Shown: positions 53,637-63,175, numbered from the stretch's first letter. The stretch is 64,000 nt of DNA from DASQHY01 sp035602605 (GCA_035602605.1 DATNLZ010000108.1:1-64000), one strand, 5' to 3'. Made by a program: numbers and translations. The notes: a model not told the origin generated them from the letters alone.

Positions 53637-54302
53637 ATGGCCAACCAATCGCACCGCACGTTGTTTATCGACGGACCTGCCGGGCGACTGGAAGCCATTC
53701 TCTGGAAGCCACCGGCAAGCACGCATGGTCCGCTTCTCGCTGCTATTCTGTGTCATCCGCATCCGCTGTTTGGCGGCACCATGCACAACAAAGTCGTCTA
53801 TCAGGTGAATAAGACCTTTGACCGCTTAGGTATTGCGGTGTTGCGATTCAACTTTCGCGGTGTTGGTTTGAGCGATGGTTCGCACGCTCGCGGCATCGGC
53901 GAACGTGACGATGTGCGCGCCGCGCTCGATTTCCTGGCCCATGAATTTTCCGGCACGCCGCTATTGCTTGCGGGATTCAGCTTCGGTTCGTGGGTCGGAA
54001 TGCGCGTTGGCTGCGAAGATGCGCGCGTCAGCGAACTTATTGGCATTGGTGCTCCGGCCAATAACTCTGACTTTTCGTATCTACAAGACTGCGCAAAGCC
54101 GAAATTATTTGTCCAGGGCAGCCAAGACCCTTACGGCTCGCCGGATCGGCTGAACGATCTCGTGCGCTCTATTCCCGGTTCCAATGAACTGAAGATTGTT
54201 GAGGGCGCTGAACATTTTTTTGTCGGCAAACTCGGCGAGCTTGACGATGCGCTAGCCGATTGGTTGATTGCCCGCCATCCACAGCTGACCTCGCGCGAGT
54301 GA
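53637..54302 (+). CDS. Alpha/beta hydrolase
   Basis: 221 residues from ATG 53637; the frame reaches back to 53556 without better signals. Ser115 in 'GFSFGSWVG' is the nucleophile, Asp164 in 'GSQDPYG' and His193 in 'EGAEHFFVGK' complete the triad. The N-terminal 'CHPHPLFGGTMHNKVVYQV' and 'RFNFRGVGLSDG' are typical of the dienelactone-hydrolase-like/YhfR-type cytoplasmic esterases. The substrate is unknown. Confidence 0.87.
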   Translation: MANQSHRTLFIDGPAGRLEAILWKPPASTHGPLLAAILCHPHPLFGGTMHNKVVYQVNKTFDRLGIAVLRFNFRGVGLSDGSHARGIGERDDVRAALDFLAHEFSGTPLLLAGFSFGSWVGMRVGCEDARVSELIGIGAPANNSDFSYLQDCAKPKLFVQGSQDPYGSPDRLNDLVRSIPGSNELKIVEGAEHFFVGKLGELDDALADWLIARHPQLTSRE

Positions 54303-54372
54303 TCCTGAGAAAACAATATCTTGAAGCAGCTCACGCAGCAAAGATGCAAGCCAACTCTAAAAAAGGATGAGA

Positions 54373-55515
54373 TCATTCCGCGACTTCTGAATCTTGGGCG
54401 CTTTGGCCACGCTCAAACAGTTTGCCAAAAGTGGCCACCGCTGTGGGCGCGACACCGACGAGTTTGGCATTGGCGCGCACGTGTTCGGCGCGGCGCATGC
54501 CCACGAGAGCGGTGGTTATTCCCGGAGTCGAACGCGCGAATTGCAGCGCCCGCTGGAGATCGTTTTGCAGCCCCAGGACCTCGGCAATAAATGGCGGTAG
54601 GTTGCGTCCCACTTGACCTTGTAAAAGCGATGCGCTTCCGATAAGCGCAATATCCAGCGCATGGGCCGCTTCGATCATCGGCAATTCGCGATCATCCACA
54701 CCCTGGTTCGGCCGCGTGAGCGCCTCGGTCATTCCCAAATTGTAAGGGACCTGCACGAAGCGGAAGTGGTGCGAGTCGCCGGCAATCTGCTGCGCGATTA
54801 AGTCCAGCTCGGCGAGTTGCAGTCCATCGGCGGCATCTTTCGCGACTCGAAATCCATTCCAGGTCGCCATCCCGTAGAACCGGATCTTACCGGCGGCAAC
54901 AGCCGATTCCAGGAACTCAAACGCGGAATGGATCCGTGCAACGAATTCCTCTCGCGGAATGTCCGCAAGCTGTGTCTCGGGATTATGCAAGTAAAAAACA
55001 TCAATGCAATCCAGATCGAGATTGGCCAGGCTGCGCGCGATTTGGTTTTCCAGGTAGCGCGGCGTCATGCAATGCGAGCCCGCGGCAATCTCCTTCGAGC
55101 GCATCACATCTTTTTGAATGTACTCGCGAAAAAAATAATCATTGGGGTCGGCAGGCATCGTGCCGTCAGGCGTCAGATATCCGGCCTTGGTACATACAAC
55201 GATTTCGTCGCGCGGAAAGCCGCGCGTTCCGAGCGCAGCCACCGCTTGGCCGACGCTGCGTTCGCTGCGTTGAAAACGGTAATTGATCGCCGAGTCGATT
55301 ACATTGATCCCGCTTTCCACCGCCACCATTACCGATTCGGTATAGGCTTCGTCCGTGCGCGCATCGGGTTCGCCGAGATACGTGCCAATGCCAATGGAAG
55401 AAAGAACTAGGCCTCCGCAAATTGCCGGGAGTTCACGGAAATGCCCATCGGCAGCGCGAGCGGAAAATTTCGCTGCGTAGCGCCTGGTTCCTTCGGGGGT
55501 CGCTCCTGTGGACAT
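54373..55515 (-). CDS. Aldo/keto reductase
   Basis: 380 residues from ATG 55515 (AGAGAGG upstream). TIM-barrel oxidoreductase using NADPH. Catalytic tetrad parts visible: Asp in 'GINVIDSAINY' with the Tyr, Lys in 'VVCTKAGYL', and His in 'DVFYLHNPE'. The NADP-binding end is 'ITTALVGMRRAEHVRANAKL'. The sequence between barrel strands 3 and 4 is longer than in short AKRs, resembling the type that carries extra loops. The substrate is unknown. Confidence 0.87.
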   Translation of the reverse strand: MSTGATPEGTRRYAAKFSARAADGHFRELPAICGGLVLSSIGIGTYLGEPDARTDEAYTESVMVAVESGINVIDSAINYRFQRSERSVGQAVAALGTRGFPRDEIVVCTKAGYLTPDGTMPADPNDYFFREYIQKDVMRSKEIAAGSHCMTPRYLENQIARSLANLDLDCIDVFYLHNPETQLADIPREEFVARIHSAFEFLESAVAAGKIRFYGMATWNGFRVAKDAADGLQLAELDLIAQQIAGDSHHFRFVQVPYNLGMTEALTRPNQGVDDRELPMIEAAHALDIALIGSASLLQGQVGRNLPPFIAEVLGLQNDLQRALQFARSTPGITTALVGMRRAEHVRANAKLVGVAPTAVATFGKLFERGQSAQDSEVAE

Positions 55516-55566
55516 TGTTCCTCTCTCCATCTCGCGTGATCGCGCGAGTATAGCAAATGGCTCCGG

Positions 55567-56871
55567 CTATTCTGCCGGGGTCATTGGGTCTGTCGGGGTC
55601 ACAGAAGCCGCCGGCGGAACAGCGGGCGCCAGCACCCGCGAACAGGCGCGCAAGATACGCCGGTACGGCCAGTCTGCCTGGCGAAAAAATATCTCGCCCT
55701 CGCGCGGCTTGCTGTAATACCACCGCGAGACCAGTGCCAGATGCTCGCCCAGGTCGTCCTTCTGCAGCGTGTTATGCTGAATTCTCTCCGCACGCGGAGC
55801 GCTGCTGCTCGCGCTTTGGTTCTGCCATTCAGCTCCTTTTGGCAATTCCGCCGACCGCGAATCATCGCCTCCGGCACGACCGGAAGATTCCGCGACCGCT
55901 CCGGGCGATTCGAATTGAACACGCAGGATTTCTTCCACCGAACGCGGTTGGCTCGCGAGTTCGGCAAAACGCAAGAAGAAAGGCTCAGCAATGCGTCCAG
56001 CCCGCACCGCAAAAATGGCGATAGTATGCTCCTCGGGGCCACGTTGCAGGATCACCGCATCGAGTTGCTCCACGTTTCGCGGCAATTCCGGCAAGCCCCG
56101 CAAGACGTCATTCACTTTGTCGAGGCGCTTGTGCAGGGCCGCGGCACGCTCGAAATCGAGGCCATCGCTCGCAGCTTCCCGCTCGTGCTCGATTTCTGTC
56201 GTGAGCGACGTACCTCTGGTTTCGAGAAAGCTGACGACTCGCGTGACCTCGCCCGCGTACTGTTCACTCGTGCATCCTGCAAAACATGGGGCAAGGCACA
56301 TTTTCATTTCCGAATAAATGCATCCCGGAAACGTTGGATCGCGGCGAATCTTGATTTGGCAGCGGCGAATCTTGAAAAGATCCAGGAATTTGTCCGCGAA
56401 ACCGTCGGCCGCACGGCGGGATGCAAACGGGCCGTAGTACATTCCACCGGTTGGCGCGCCGGTCGAGTCGCTTGTGCGAATCTTTCGCGTAACGTAGCAG
56501 CGCGGATAGGTACTCGAAAGATTTACTTTCAGCAATGCTGGTGGCCGCAATCGCGCGAGCTCCTGATACCGCCGCGGAAACAGCTGCTTGGCGTGCTGAT
56601 AATACGCAAAAGCCTGCTCGAATCGCGATGCGGTCAACCGATAACGGACATTGCGAGCGAATTCGCGAAGGTTCAGCCTTTTCGACCGAAGATCGGGCGG
56701 ACCGAGAAGCCGTTCTAGGCGTCTGCGCAAATTTGCCGTACGGATCAGATACGGCTCGGCGTTGGTTTCGCGCGGCTCGATGAGCGCGACAGCAGCATGC
56801 TCAGGGAGCGCGTGAAGAAAATGCGCATCGAGCGCCGGGTCGAATTCAAGTTGGCCGTCGAATGCCAGCAC
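55567..56871 (-). CDS. UvrC-related protein lacking the nuclease half
   Basis: 434 residues from GTG 56871, with no good ribosome site, so the start is uncertain. The central part is clearly UvrC-like: 'LLKVNLSSTYPRCYVTRKI', 'YYGPFASRRAADGFADKFLDLFKIRRC', the cysteine cluster ending 'CLAPCFAGCTSEQY', and a UVR domain ('ASDGLDFERAAALHKRLDKVNDVL'). The GIY-YIG catalytic motif at the N-terminus is not recognisable. The C-terminal RNase H-like endonuclease and HhH domains are absent, replaced by a low-complexity tail. It is therefore a relative, not a replacement, of UvrC; function unknown. Confidence 0.75.
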   Translation of the reverse strand: MLAFDGQLEFDPALDAHFLHALPEHAAVALIEPRETNAEPYLIRTANLRRRLERLLGPPDLRSKRLNLREFARNVRYRLTASRFEQAFAYYQHAKQLFPRRYQELARLRPPALLKVNLSSTYPRCYVTRKIRTSDSTGAPTGGMYYGPFASRRAADGFADKFLDLFKIRRCQIKIRRDPTFPGCIYSEMKMCLAPCFAGCTSEQYAGEVTRVVSFLETRGTSLTTEIEHEREAASDGLDFERAAALHKRLDKVNDVLRGLPELPRNVEQLDAVILQRGPEEHTIAIFAVRAGRIAEPFFLRFAELASQPRSVEEILRVQFESPGAVAESSGRAGGDDSRSAELPKGAEWQNQSASSSAPRAERIQHNTLQKDDLGEHLALVSRWYYSKPREGEIFFRQADWPYRRILRACSRVLAPAVPPAASVTPTDPMTPAE

Positions 56872-56997
56872 TGTGGAAGAATACTACGGTGCGAGGTGTA
56901 GCTGGTGAGCTGAGTCCTTACGTTTCAGACTTCGGTTGGGCTTTCCTTGCTATTAGCTGATCGAGCGAACGACCTCGGCGATTCGAAAGGGTTCTGC

Positions 56998-58143
56998 TCA
57001 ATACGATTTCAGGACCCAGGCGGCGATGACCAGGCGTTGAATTTCGCTCGTGCCTTCATAAATTTCGGTGATGCGCGCATCACGATAGGCGCGCTCGACC
57101 GGATACTCGCGGCTGTAACCGTAACCTCCATGCACTTGAATCGCTTTGTGCGTGACGCGGGTGGCCATTTCACTGGCAAATAACTTCGCGATGCTTGCTT
57201 CCATGCTAAAGCGCCCGCCGGAATCCTGCTTCCAGGCGGCCTTGCGAACCAACAACCGCGCCGCGTCAATCTCGGTGGCCATATCGGCAAGCATGAACTG
57301 AATGGCCTGGAACTGCGCGATCGGATGGCCGAAAGCCATTCGCTGTTGCGAATAGGCGAGTGCGGCTTCGAAGGCGCCCTGCGCAATTCCAGTGGCTTGC
57401 GCGGCAATGCCGATGCGGCCACCATCGAGTGTCGAGAGTGCGACCTTGTAACCTTCACCTTCAGCGCCAATGCGATTGCCGGCCGGCACCACGCAGTCAC
57501 TGAAAGAAAGCTCGGTGCACGCGGTGGCGCTGATGCCCAGCTTCTTTTCTTCTTTGCCGACGTTGAAACCGGGCGTTCCTTTTTCTACGACCAGCGCGGT
57601 GATTCCTTTTTCGCCTTTTGCGGGATCGGTGTTTACGTAAACGAGCGCGGCATCGGCAGCGCCCCCGTTGGTGATCCAGGCTTTGGTGCCATTGACGACG
57701 TAGGAGTCACCCTTGCGCACAGCCTTGGTGGCGAGCGCGGCAGCGTTCGAGCCGGCCTGCGGCTCGGTCAGGGCGTAGCAGCCAATTTTTTCGCCGCGGG
57801 CAAACGGGACCAGGAACTTTTTCTTTTGTTCTTCGGTGCCGAAGCGATGGATCGGATCGCCATAGAGGGAGTTCTGCACCGAAAGGATCACGCCGGTCGA
57901 GGCACAGACGCGCGAAATTTCTTCGATAACTATCGAATAGCTGACGTGATCGAATCCCGTCCCGCCATCCGATTCTGGTATGGCCACACCAGTAAGGCCC
58001 AGCTCGGCGGCCTTGCGAAAAGAATCGCGCGGAAATTCTCCGGTCGCGTCGATATCTTTGGCGAGAGGTTTGATTTCGGATTCGGCAAATTCGCGAACCG
58101 TACGCTGCAGCAGCTTCTGTTCTTCGGTCAGTCCGAGGTTCAC
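56998..58143 (-). CDS. Acyl-CoA dehydrogenase
   Basis: 381 residues from GTG 58143 (GGAG six bases upstream); TTG 58155 is possible. It oxidises short or medium acyl-CoA with FAD, passing electrons to ETF. Family motifs: 'GCYALTEPQAGSNAAAL', 'VNGTKAWITNGG', 'RMAFGHPIAQFQAIQFMLADM', 'QVHGGYGYSREYPVERAYRDARITEIYEGTSEIQRLVIA'. The catalytic Glu is the one in 'IYEGTSE'. No beta-oxidation partners are adjacent. Confidence 0.93.
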   Translation of the reverse strand: MNLGLTEEQKLLQRTVREFAESEIKPLAKDIDATGEFPRDSFRKAAELGLTGVAIPESDGGTGFDHVSYSIVIEEISRVCASTGVILSVQNSLYGDPIHRFGTEEQKKKFLVPFARGEKIGCYALTEPQAGSNAAALATKAVRKGDSYVVNGTKAWITNGGAADAALVYVNTDPAKGEKGITALVVEKGTPGFNVGKEEKKLGISATACTELSFSDCVVPAGNRIGAEGEGYKVALSTLDGGRIGIAAQATGIAQGAFEAALAYSQQRMAFGHPIAQFQAIQFMLADMATEIDAARLLVRKAAWKQDSGGRFSMEASIAKLFASEMATRVTHKAIQVHGGYGYSREYPVERAYRDARITEIYEGTSEIQRLVIAAWVLKSY

Positions 58144-58155
58144 GAAGTTCTCCAA

Positions 58156-58917
58156 AGCCCTTACGTGCCGTGACCGATTCTACCGCGCCAGGCCACTCGC
58201 TGGCCACGCTGGATAGCTGTAATGCCGGCCCTCGGGCGCGTTGTGAGGATCCATTAGGGGCATAGAGACACGGCCTTGGGGGGCGCCGCTTCCAGATCCC
58301 GCCCAAACCGCAATGTTTCGGCTTCGCCGGGGCCCGCGTCCAACTCGATGAATCGATCGAAGGGAAGGTCTCGATTTATCAGCGAGATACCAGGCTGCAC
58401 CACCCCACATGGACAACGTACCAGGTGACATGTTCATCGGGCTGTTCGTTAGGGTTACATTCTTAGATGGCTTGCTAGGTGCGTACCCCGCTATAAAGGC
58501 TTTAGCCTAGTCATTTTCCGCTTTATGCCCACTGCGAAATGATGGCAACCAGCCCGGGAAACAAGGTTTCCCCACCGTTCCATTGCGTCATTTGACCGGA
58601 TTGAAAGCATATGGGTCATAAACTAACTTAGCGTCTGGAAGAGCGGCTGCGAGAGATGCTGCGCAGGCCTAATCTTCCAGAGCGGTTTATTTAAATGTTG
58701 ACCCAGCTCCAGAGTCGCACAGTCTCTCGGCAAGACGGTGTCAGCCCATTGCCTAGGTCGAACTGGGCGCGCCAATCGCGCATCTCGCCGCCTCCTTTTT
58801 CTAAATCATTGATTTCCCTGACCTTGGGCTTTAGCCACGATCCTCAAAGTCTCCACCCGAGAAGACGTTCCGGTAGCTCGGCGGTTTTCCAATCGATCCT
58901 GGTCAGCAGGAGGTCCC
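58156..58917. other. Large gene-free region before the AAA ATPase
   Basis: About 760 bases. Short frames (e.g. minus strand 58180-58437) have no ribosome site or familiar sequence. It holds a small palindrome at 58497-58508 (AGGCTTTAGCCT-type) and a 48-base stem-loop at 58634-58681. A long leader, an unknown small RNA or a decayed gene are all possible. Confidence 0.45.
58634..58681. repeat. Long-range inverted repeat / structured intergenic element
   Basis: TCTGGAAGA (58634-58642) pairs perfectly with TCTTCCAGA (58673-58681). Inside, CTGCG and CGCAG can form a second helix. There is no T run after it on either strand, so it is not a simple terminator. It could be a structured RNA or the end of a decayed mobile element. 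Confidence 0.5.
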
Positions 58918-60060
58918 ATGACTACGCAAGCGAACATACTCGACTTCACGCGGCACAGTCACGAATCGATCGAGTTTGACGCGGCATTACGCTCCAAGAT
59001 TGTTGGTCAACAGGAAGCCGTCCAAGCATTGGTGGACCTCTATCAAGTGTTCTGCGCCGGCCTGAATTCTCCTGGGAGGCCAGTAGGGAATCTCTTGTTT
59101 CTCGGGCCAACCGGATCGGGCAAGACCCGCATCGTGGAAGCCGCGGCGGAAATACTTTTCGGAGATTCACGAGCGGTGATCAAAGTAGACTGTGCGGAAT
59201 TTCAGCACTCCCACGAGATTGCCAAGCTGATCGGTTCGCCACCAGGGTATTTGGGCCATCGCGAGACGCACCCGCTTATCACCCAGGACGAGCTGTCGAA
59301 GTATCACACCGAGAAGTTGAAGCTCAGTTTTATTCTGTTCGACGAAATTGAGAAATCAAGCGATGCTTTGTGGCAGTTGCTGCTGGGAATGCTCGACAAA
59401 GCGACACTGAGGCTTGGTGACAATCGGCGCATCGACCTCTCACAGACAGTAATCTTTTTGACTTCGAACCTGGGAGGCCGCGAGATCACCGAGCTTATGA
59501 CCGGCGGGATGGGTTTTGTGCAGGCGCCCGAAAAGCCAGCAGCCAATTTGGATGTGAAACTGGAACGAACGGCAGTAGAGGCTGCGCGGCGCAAGTTTTC
59601 CCCGGAGTTCATGAATCGCTTGGACAAGGTCGTGGTTTTTCACCCCCTGAAAACGGAGCAGCTGCAAGAGATCCTGGACATTGAGCTGGCTATGGTTCAG
59701 CGGAGAGTGCTGGATACGGCGAAGAAGCAATTTTTATTTCGCGTGACGCCTGCGGGCAAGGAATTTCTGCTAAAGGAAGGAACTGACCTGAAATATGGAG
59801 CGCGTCACCTGAAGCGAGCCATTGAACGCCACGTCGTATATGCGCTGGCAAATTTACTCGCTACCCATCAGGTCCACTTTGGAGATGTTCTGAGCATTGA
59901 CTGGGATCGCCAGCACGACCGGCTGATGTTTCACAAGGACGGAGAGGTGCCGCCAATCAGCGTACCGATGCGACAGCCGCCGCAACCGCATGTGTGGGAG
60001 ACCAGAGATGGCCATGCATTCGAACTCCCCGCGGCCGCCGGGGCAACAGGAGTAGCCTGA
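58918..60060 (+). CDS. Single-domain ClpB-D2-like AAA+ ATPase
   Basis: 380 residues; CAGGAGG precedes the ATG. Walker A GPTGSGKT at 63-70, Walker B 'FILFDEIEK' with D142/E143, pore loop GYLG at 110-113, sensor 1 'VIFLTSNLGG', arginine finger in 'FSPEFMNRLD'. The ClpB small domain follows ('DLKYGARHLKRAIERHVVYALANLL'). It lacks the N domain, the first ATPase ring and the middle domain of ClpB, and has no zinc finger as in ClpX. A stand-alone unfoldase or remodeller is likely; the partner is unknown. It is preceded by an unusually long gene-free region. Confidence 0.87.
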   Translation: MTTQANILDFTRHSHESIEFDAALRSKIVGQQEAVQALVDLYQVFCAGLNSPGRPVGNLLFLGPTGSGKTRIVEAAAEILFGDSRAVIKVDCAEFQHSHEIAKLIGSPPGYLGHRETHPLITQDELSKYHTEKLKLSFILFDEIEKSSDALWQLLLGMLDKATLRLGDNRRIDLSQTVIFLTSNLGGREITELMTGGMGFVQAPEKPAANLDVKLERTAVEAARRKFSPEFMNRLDKVVVFHPLKTEQLQEILDIELAMVQRRVLDTAKKQFLFRVTPAGKEFLLKEGTDLKYGARHLKRAIERHVVYALANLLATHQVHFGDVLSIDWDRQHDRLMFHKDGEVPPISVPMRQPPQPHVWETRDGHAFELPAAAGATGVA

Positions 60061-60201
60061 TCGACGATACCGGTGTTGAGGAACAGTTCGTGAGACGTGC
60101 TCGCGCGACAGCTGTTGAGCGATGAAGAACGCTGCAAGCGGGGCAATGACCACTGAAGCTACAAAGGTATATACTACAGTTGGTTCCCGCAGGAGGATTC
60201 C

Positions 60202-60867
60202 ATGAACTATAGGAATATGTTCGCGGGCGTTTGCCTGGCTGCGGTTTCAGCGCAAGCTGCCCCGTTCCCGAAGCACCCCGCTATCGCACCACCTGCTCGG
60301 GCGATGGCTTCGCATGCGGCGAAAGCGCGCGGGGCAAAGACGTGGCCTGCGGCGAATGATACCGGAGCAGTCGGGGTCGGCCGCCGGATACCGAGGGACG
60401 TCCCGATGGCTGGCAAGCAGGAGCTAGGACGGCGCGACGACACGACCTGGACCAATGATCGATTGGAGCTGCTCGTGCGCGATCGCGGGCCGATCTCCGA
60501 ATTTAATCAGCTTCCGGACGCACGGGCTGCAGCTGCTCTTGACGTGATCGCCGAACAAAGCAACCCGTTTGTACTGTATGACAGGACGAAGGACCCTCGC
60601 TGGTATGCTGAGCAGGCGTCTGCGCTGCGGGCGAAAATTCAAGCCCTCGAATTGGAGACGGTCAGATACCTTGCCGAACTCCAGCTCGTGCGTAACTTGA
60701 GGACGATGGAAGCAGGGCTGGCGATTTATCAGGACACCGTCGGGGTCACCCCCGAGGCGGGCATCGACCTCCGAAGAATGCTTCTGTTGGACTTGAGAAC
60801 CCAGCTTAGCGAACTCCGCGATTTGGCGCGGCGCAACGGCATACTTCCTGGGATCGTGCGAGAGTAA
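60202..60867 (+). CDS. Secreted helical protein of unknown function
   Basis: 221 residues, CAGGAGG before the ATG. A short signal peptide (MNYRNMFAGVCLAAVSAQA) is followed by a low-complexity Ala/Pro/Lys region. A helical domain (about 105-215) includes a coiled-coil-like stretch 'YAEQASALRAKIQALELETVRYLAELQLVRNLRTMEAGLAIYQDTVGVTPEAGIDLR'. No family recognised. It lies 141 bases after the AAA gene, both with similar strong ribosome sites, but joint function cannot be claimed. Confidence 0.65.
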   Translation: MNYRNMFAGVCLAAVSAQAAPFPKHPAIAPPARAMASHAAKARGAKTWPAANDTGAVGVGRRIPRDVPMAGKQELGRRDDTTWTNDRLELLVRDRGPISEFNQLPDARAAAALDVIAEQSNPFVLYDRTKDPRWYAEQASALRAKIQALELETVRYLAELQLVRNLRTMEAGLAIYQDTVGVTPEAGIDLRRMLLLDLRTQLSELRDLARRNGILPGIVRE

Positions 60868-60920
60868 GGGAAGCCACCAGCAGGGTGCCGTCGGTAAAGT
60901 CAGTTGCAGGAACGCGGGAA

Positions 60921-61802
60921 TCAGTCAGCGGCTGTATTTACGCGGAGGTAGCGCCAGGGGTTCACCGGGGCCCCATTGAGACGGACTTCGTAATGGACAT
61001 GTGGTCCGGTAGAGCGGCCGCTTATGCCCGCGTAGCCGATGACTTGCCCACGCTTGACGCGCTCGCCGGACATTGATCCGAAAGCCGACATGTGGCCATA
61101 CCAGGTGGAAACGCCGAATCCGTGATCCACAATTACCATCCGACCGTAGCCCGTGCGCGACTCGGCAACGGTGACGATCCCGTCGGCAGCGACTCGTATC
61201 GGCTGACCGTAGCTCGCGGATATGTCGACTCCGGCATGGAAAGCGCCTTCACCACTAAAGGGATCCAGGCGTTCGGCGAAAGCTGAGGTGATGTGCCCGG
61301 CAATGGGCCAAAGAGATGGAGTATACGTAGACTCAGCAAATCCTGAGGGCATAAGCCGCAGGCCAGAGCTTGATAGCGCCACGGCGGTGGCGTTCTTCTT
61401 GAGAAAATTGAACTGCTCGATGGAGCTCTCGAAAGCGCCTTCGGAGTCGAGTGGGCTGTCGGCAACCATAAAGGGTGTGGGACGGAAGCGCAGAACACCA
61501 TACGTCATGGCGACTTCAGTAGCCAAGGATTGGAGCGAATCTAAGCGCTGATTGGTATTCTGGACGGTGGCTTGCAACTGCTGGTATTGCTTCTTGAGCC
61601 TATCCTGATCATGACGGAGGGCGTTGTAGTTGCCGACCTTCCAGAGCATGCGCGAGTAAGAGCTGACAGCAGCAAGTACCGTAACTCCCCCCACCACGGC
61701 CAGCGCAAGAAGAAGATGCAGAGCGTACACGGGGACGCGCACCTTCCGCATTCGGCCGGGGGTGTTCGCTGCGATAAAGAATGTGTACGACTTCGCTTTC
61801 AT
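60921..61802 (-). CDS. M23-family peptidoglycan endopeptidase
   Basis: 293 residues. A cytoplasmic N-terminus and one transmembrane helix (about 25-50) precede a coiled coil (about 60-95). The M23/LytM domain occupies about 165-285 with all zinc ligands and catalytic residues: H189 and D193 in 'FHAGVDIS', H237 in 'WYGHMSAF', H268 and H270 in 'GPHVHYE'. It would cut peptide cross-links in the cell wall, anchored in the inner membrane like MepM. GAGGG lies just before the ATG. Confidence 0.92.
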   Translation of the reverse strand: MKAKSYTFFIAANTPGRMRKVRVPVYALHLLLALAVVGGVTVLAAVSSYSRMLWKVGNYNALRHDQDRLKKQYQQLQATVQNTNQRLDSLQSLATEVAMTYGVLRFRPTPFMVADSPLDSEGAFESSIEQFNFLKKNATAVALSSSGLRLMPSGFAESTYTPSLWPIAGHITSAFAERLDPFSGEGAFHAGVDISASYGQPIRVAADGIVTVAESRTGYGRMVIVDHGFGVSTWYGHMSAFGSMSGERVKRGQVIGYAGISGRSTGPHVHYEVRLNGAPVNPWRYLRVNTAAD

Positions 61803-62090
61803 GTGCCCTCAGGTCGCCAAACTGACATCCATGGGAGCTATCGCGGGTCGTACCCTGTCAGCTGGGCGACAGCTGCTACCAAACTCGACATTGGACCAGA
61901 CTCGGTCCGAGTGGTTGAATATTAAAATCTGGAGACAGGGGAGTCAACCCTAAAGAAGGCCACTGTACTAAATCGCTGTGGAAACAATTAGCTGGCCAAA
62001 GGGACAGGTAAAGACATGGCCCGGAGGATGGGCTTCACTTTCCGGCCATTAAAACGAGCTAACGGGTGTGCCGTTCCAGAACATTTTCCA

Positions 62091-63086
62091 ATGAAATTGC
62101 CCATTGCCAGCGAGCGAAAGCTGATTTCCCGCATTCAGAAGGGGCTGCCGTCACGAGACGACGGCTTTTTGCGACTAGGGATAGGAGACGACGCAGCAGT
62201 CTTGCGAGTGCGGCCGGGGCGAGAGTTGGTGCTAACCTGCGATCTTTCACTGGAGGGTCGCCACTTCCTGCGCGCGGCACATTCCGCGGATGCGATTGGC
62301 TGGAAAAGCTTGGCCCGCGCGACCAGTGATCTTGCGGCAATGGGCGCCAAGCCGCGTTGCTTCCTGCTGAGCCTGGCGCTGCCGCGAGGATTGACGGGCA
62401 AGTGGCTCGATGATTTTCTGGGGGGTATGGCGCGGGCGGCGTTCAGTTTTGACTTGGTTGCTGCGGGTGGAGATACCACGGAACACGAAACCATCCTTGT
62501 GAACATTACCGTGGTTGGCGAGGTGGAGGCCGGACGAGCGCTCACCCGTGCTGGGGCCCAGCCAGGGAATTTGATTTGCGTCAGCGGCAGACTAGGCGAA
62601 GCACAGCTTGGGTTGGAGGTGATAAGACAGAAACTGCACAAGAAGGCAAGGCGGAAGGCGCTACTCCAGAAGCATCTTTATCCCGAACCGAGGCTGGCGC
62701 TGGGGCAATGGCTTGCGGGGAAGAGGCTAGCAACGGCGATGATTGACACCTCCGATGGGCTCTCGACCGACCTTGCCCACCTTTGCGACGCAAGCGGTGT
62801 GGGCGCCCGGCTGTTCACCGAGAAAATTCCGACGGTGGTCGTCCCCATAAAACTGGCCTTTAGCGGAATCCATGCGCTGGAGCTGGCTCTTCACGGTGGC
62901 GAGGACTACGAGTTGCTGTTTACGGTGCCTGCGAATATTGCCAAGCGGCTGCCACGAAACCATCGCGCGGTGCCGCTCACGATCATCGGCGAGATTACCC
63001 GCCAAAAACCCATCGTACTTACCGATAGCGGCGGAGCCTCCCGACCGCTAATGCCTCGCGGTTGGGACCCTTTGCGCATGAAGTAA
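62091..63086 (+). CDS. thiL: Thiamine-monophosphate kinase
   Basis: 331 residues from ATG 62091; the frame is open to 62016 but homology-like sequence starts at 'ASERKLISRIQKGL'. It phosphorylates thiamine monophosphate to the diphosphate, the last step of the pathway. Motifs: 'GIGDDAAVLRVRPGRELVLTCDLSLEGRHF', 'ATSDLAAMGAKPRCFLLSLALP', 'VAAGGDTT', 'IDTSDGLSTDLAHLC' and 'HGGEDYELLFTVP'. No other thiamine genes are in the window. Confidence 0.94.
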   Translation: MKLPIASERKLISRIQKGLPSRDDGFLRLGIGDDAAVLRVRPGRELVLTCDLSLEGRHFLRAAHSADAIGWKSLARATSDLAAMGAKPRCFLLSLALPRGLTGKWLDDFLGGMARAAFSFDLVAAGGDTTEHETILVNITVVGEVEAGRALTRAGAQPGNLICVSGRLGEAQLGLEVIRQKLHKKARRKALLQKHLYPEPRLALGQWLAGKRLATAMIDTSDGLSTDLAHLCDASGVGARLFTEKIPTVVVPIKLAFSGIHALELALHGGEDYELLFTVPANIAKRLPRNHRAVPLTIIGEITRQKPIVLTDSGGASRPLMPRGWDPLRMK

Positions 63087-63136
63087 TGATTCGTTCCTGA
63101 TAAATGAAGGCTCCAAAAACGGATTAAGAGACTATC

Positions 63137-63175
63137 GAAGAAGAGGAGGGGCAAGCCACGCCCCTCCTCTTCTTC
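63137..63175. terminator. Strong 16-base-pair hairpin between convergent genes
   Basis: GAAGAAGAGGAGGGGC (63137-63152) pairs perfectly with GCCCCTCCTCTTCTTC (63160-63175) across a seven-base loop. It lies between thiL and the convergent TonB receptor and probably ends both. A pure T run is lacking; the 3' arm ends TTCTTC. Confidence 0.75.

Noticed and set aside
58180..58437. 85-codon minus-strand frame upstream of the AAA ATPase
   Set aside because: No ribosome site, Arg/Ser/Gly-rich composition and no recognised family, though a decayed gene cannot be excluded.
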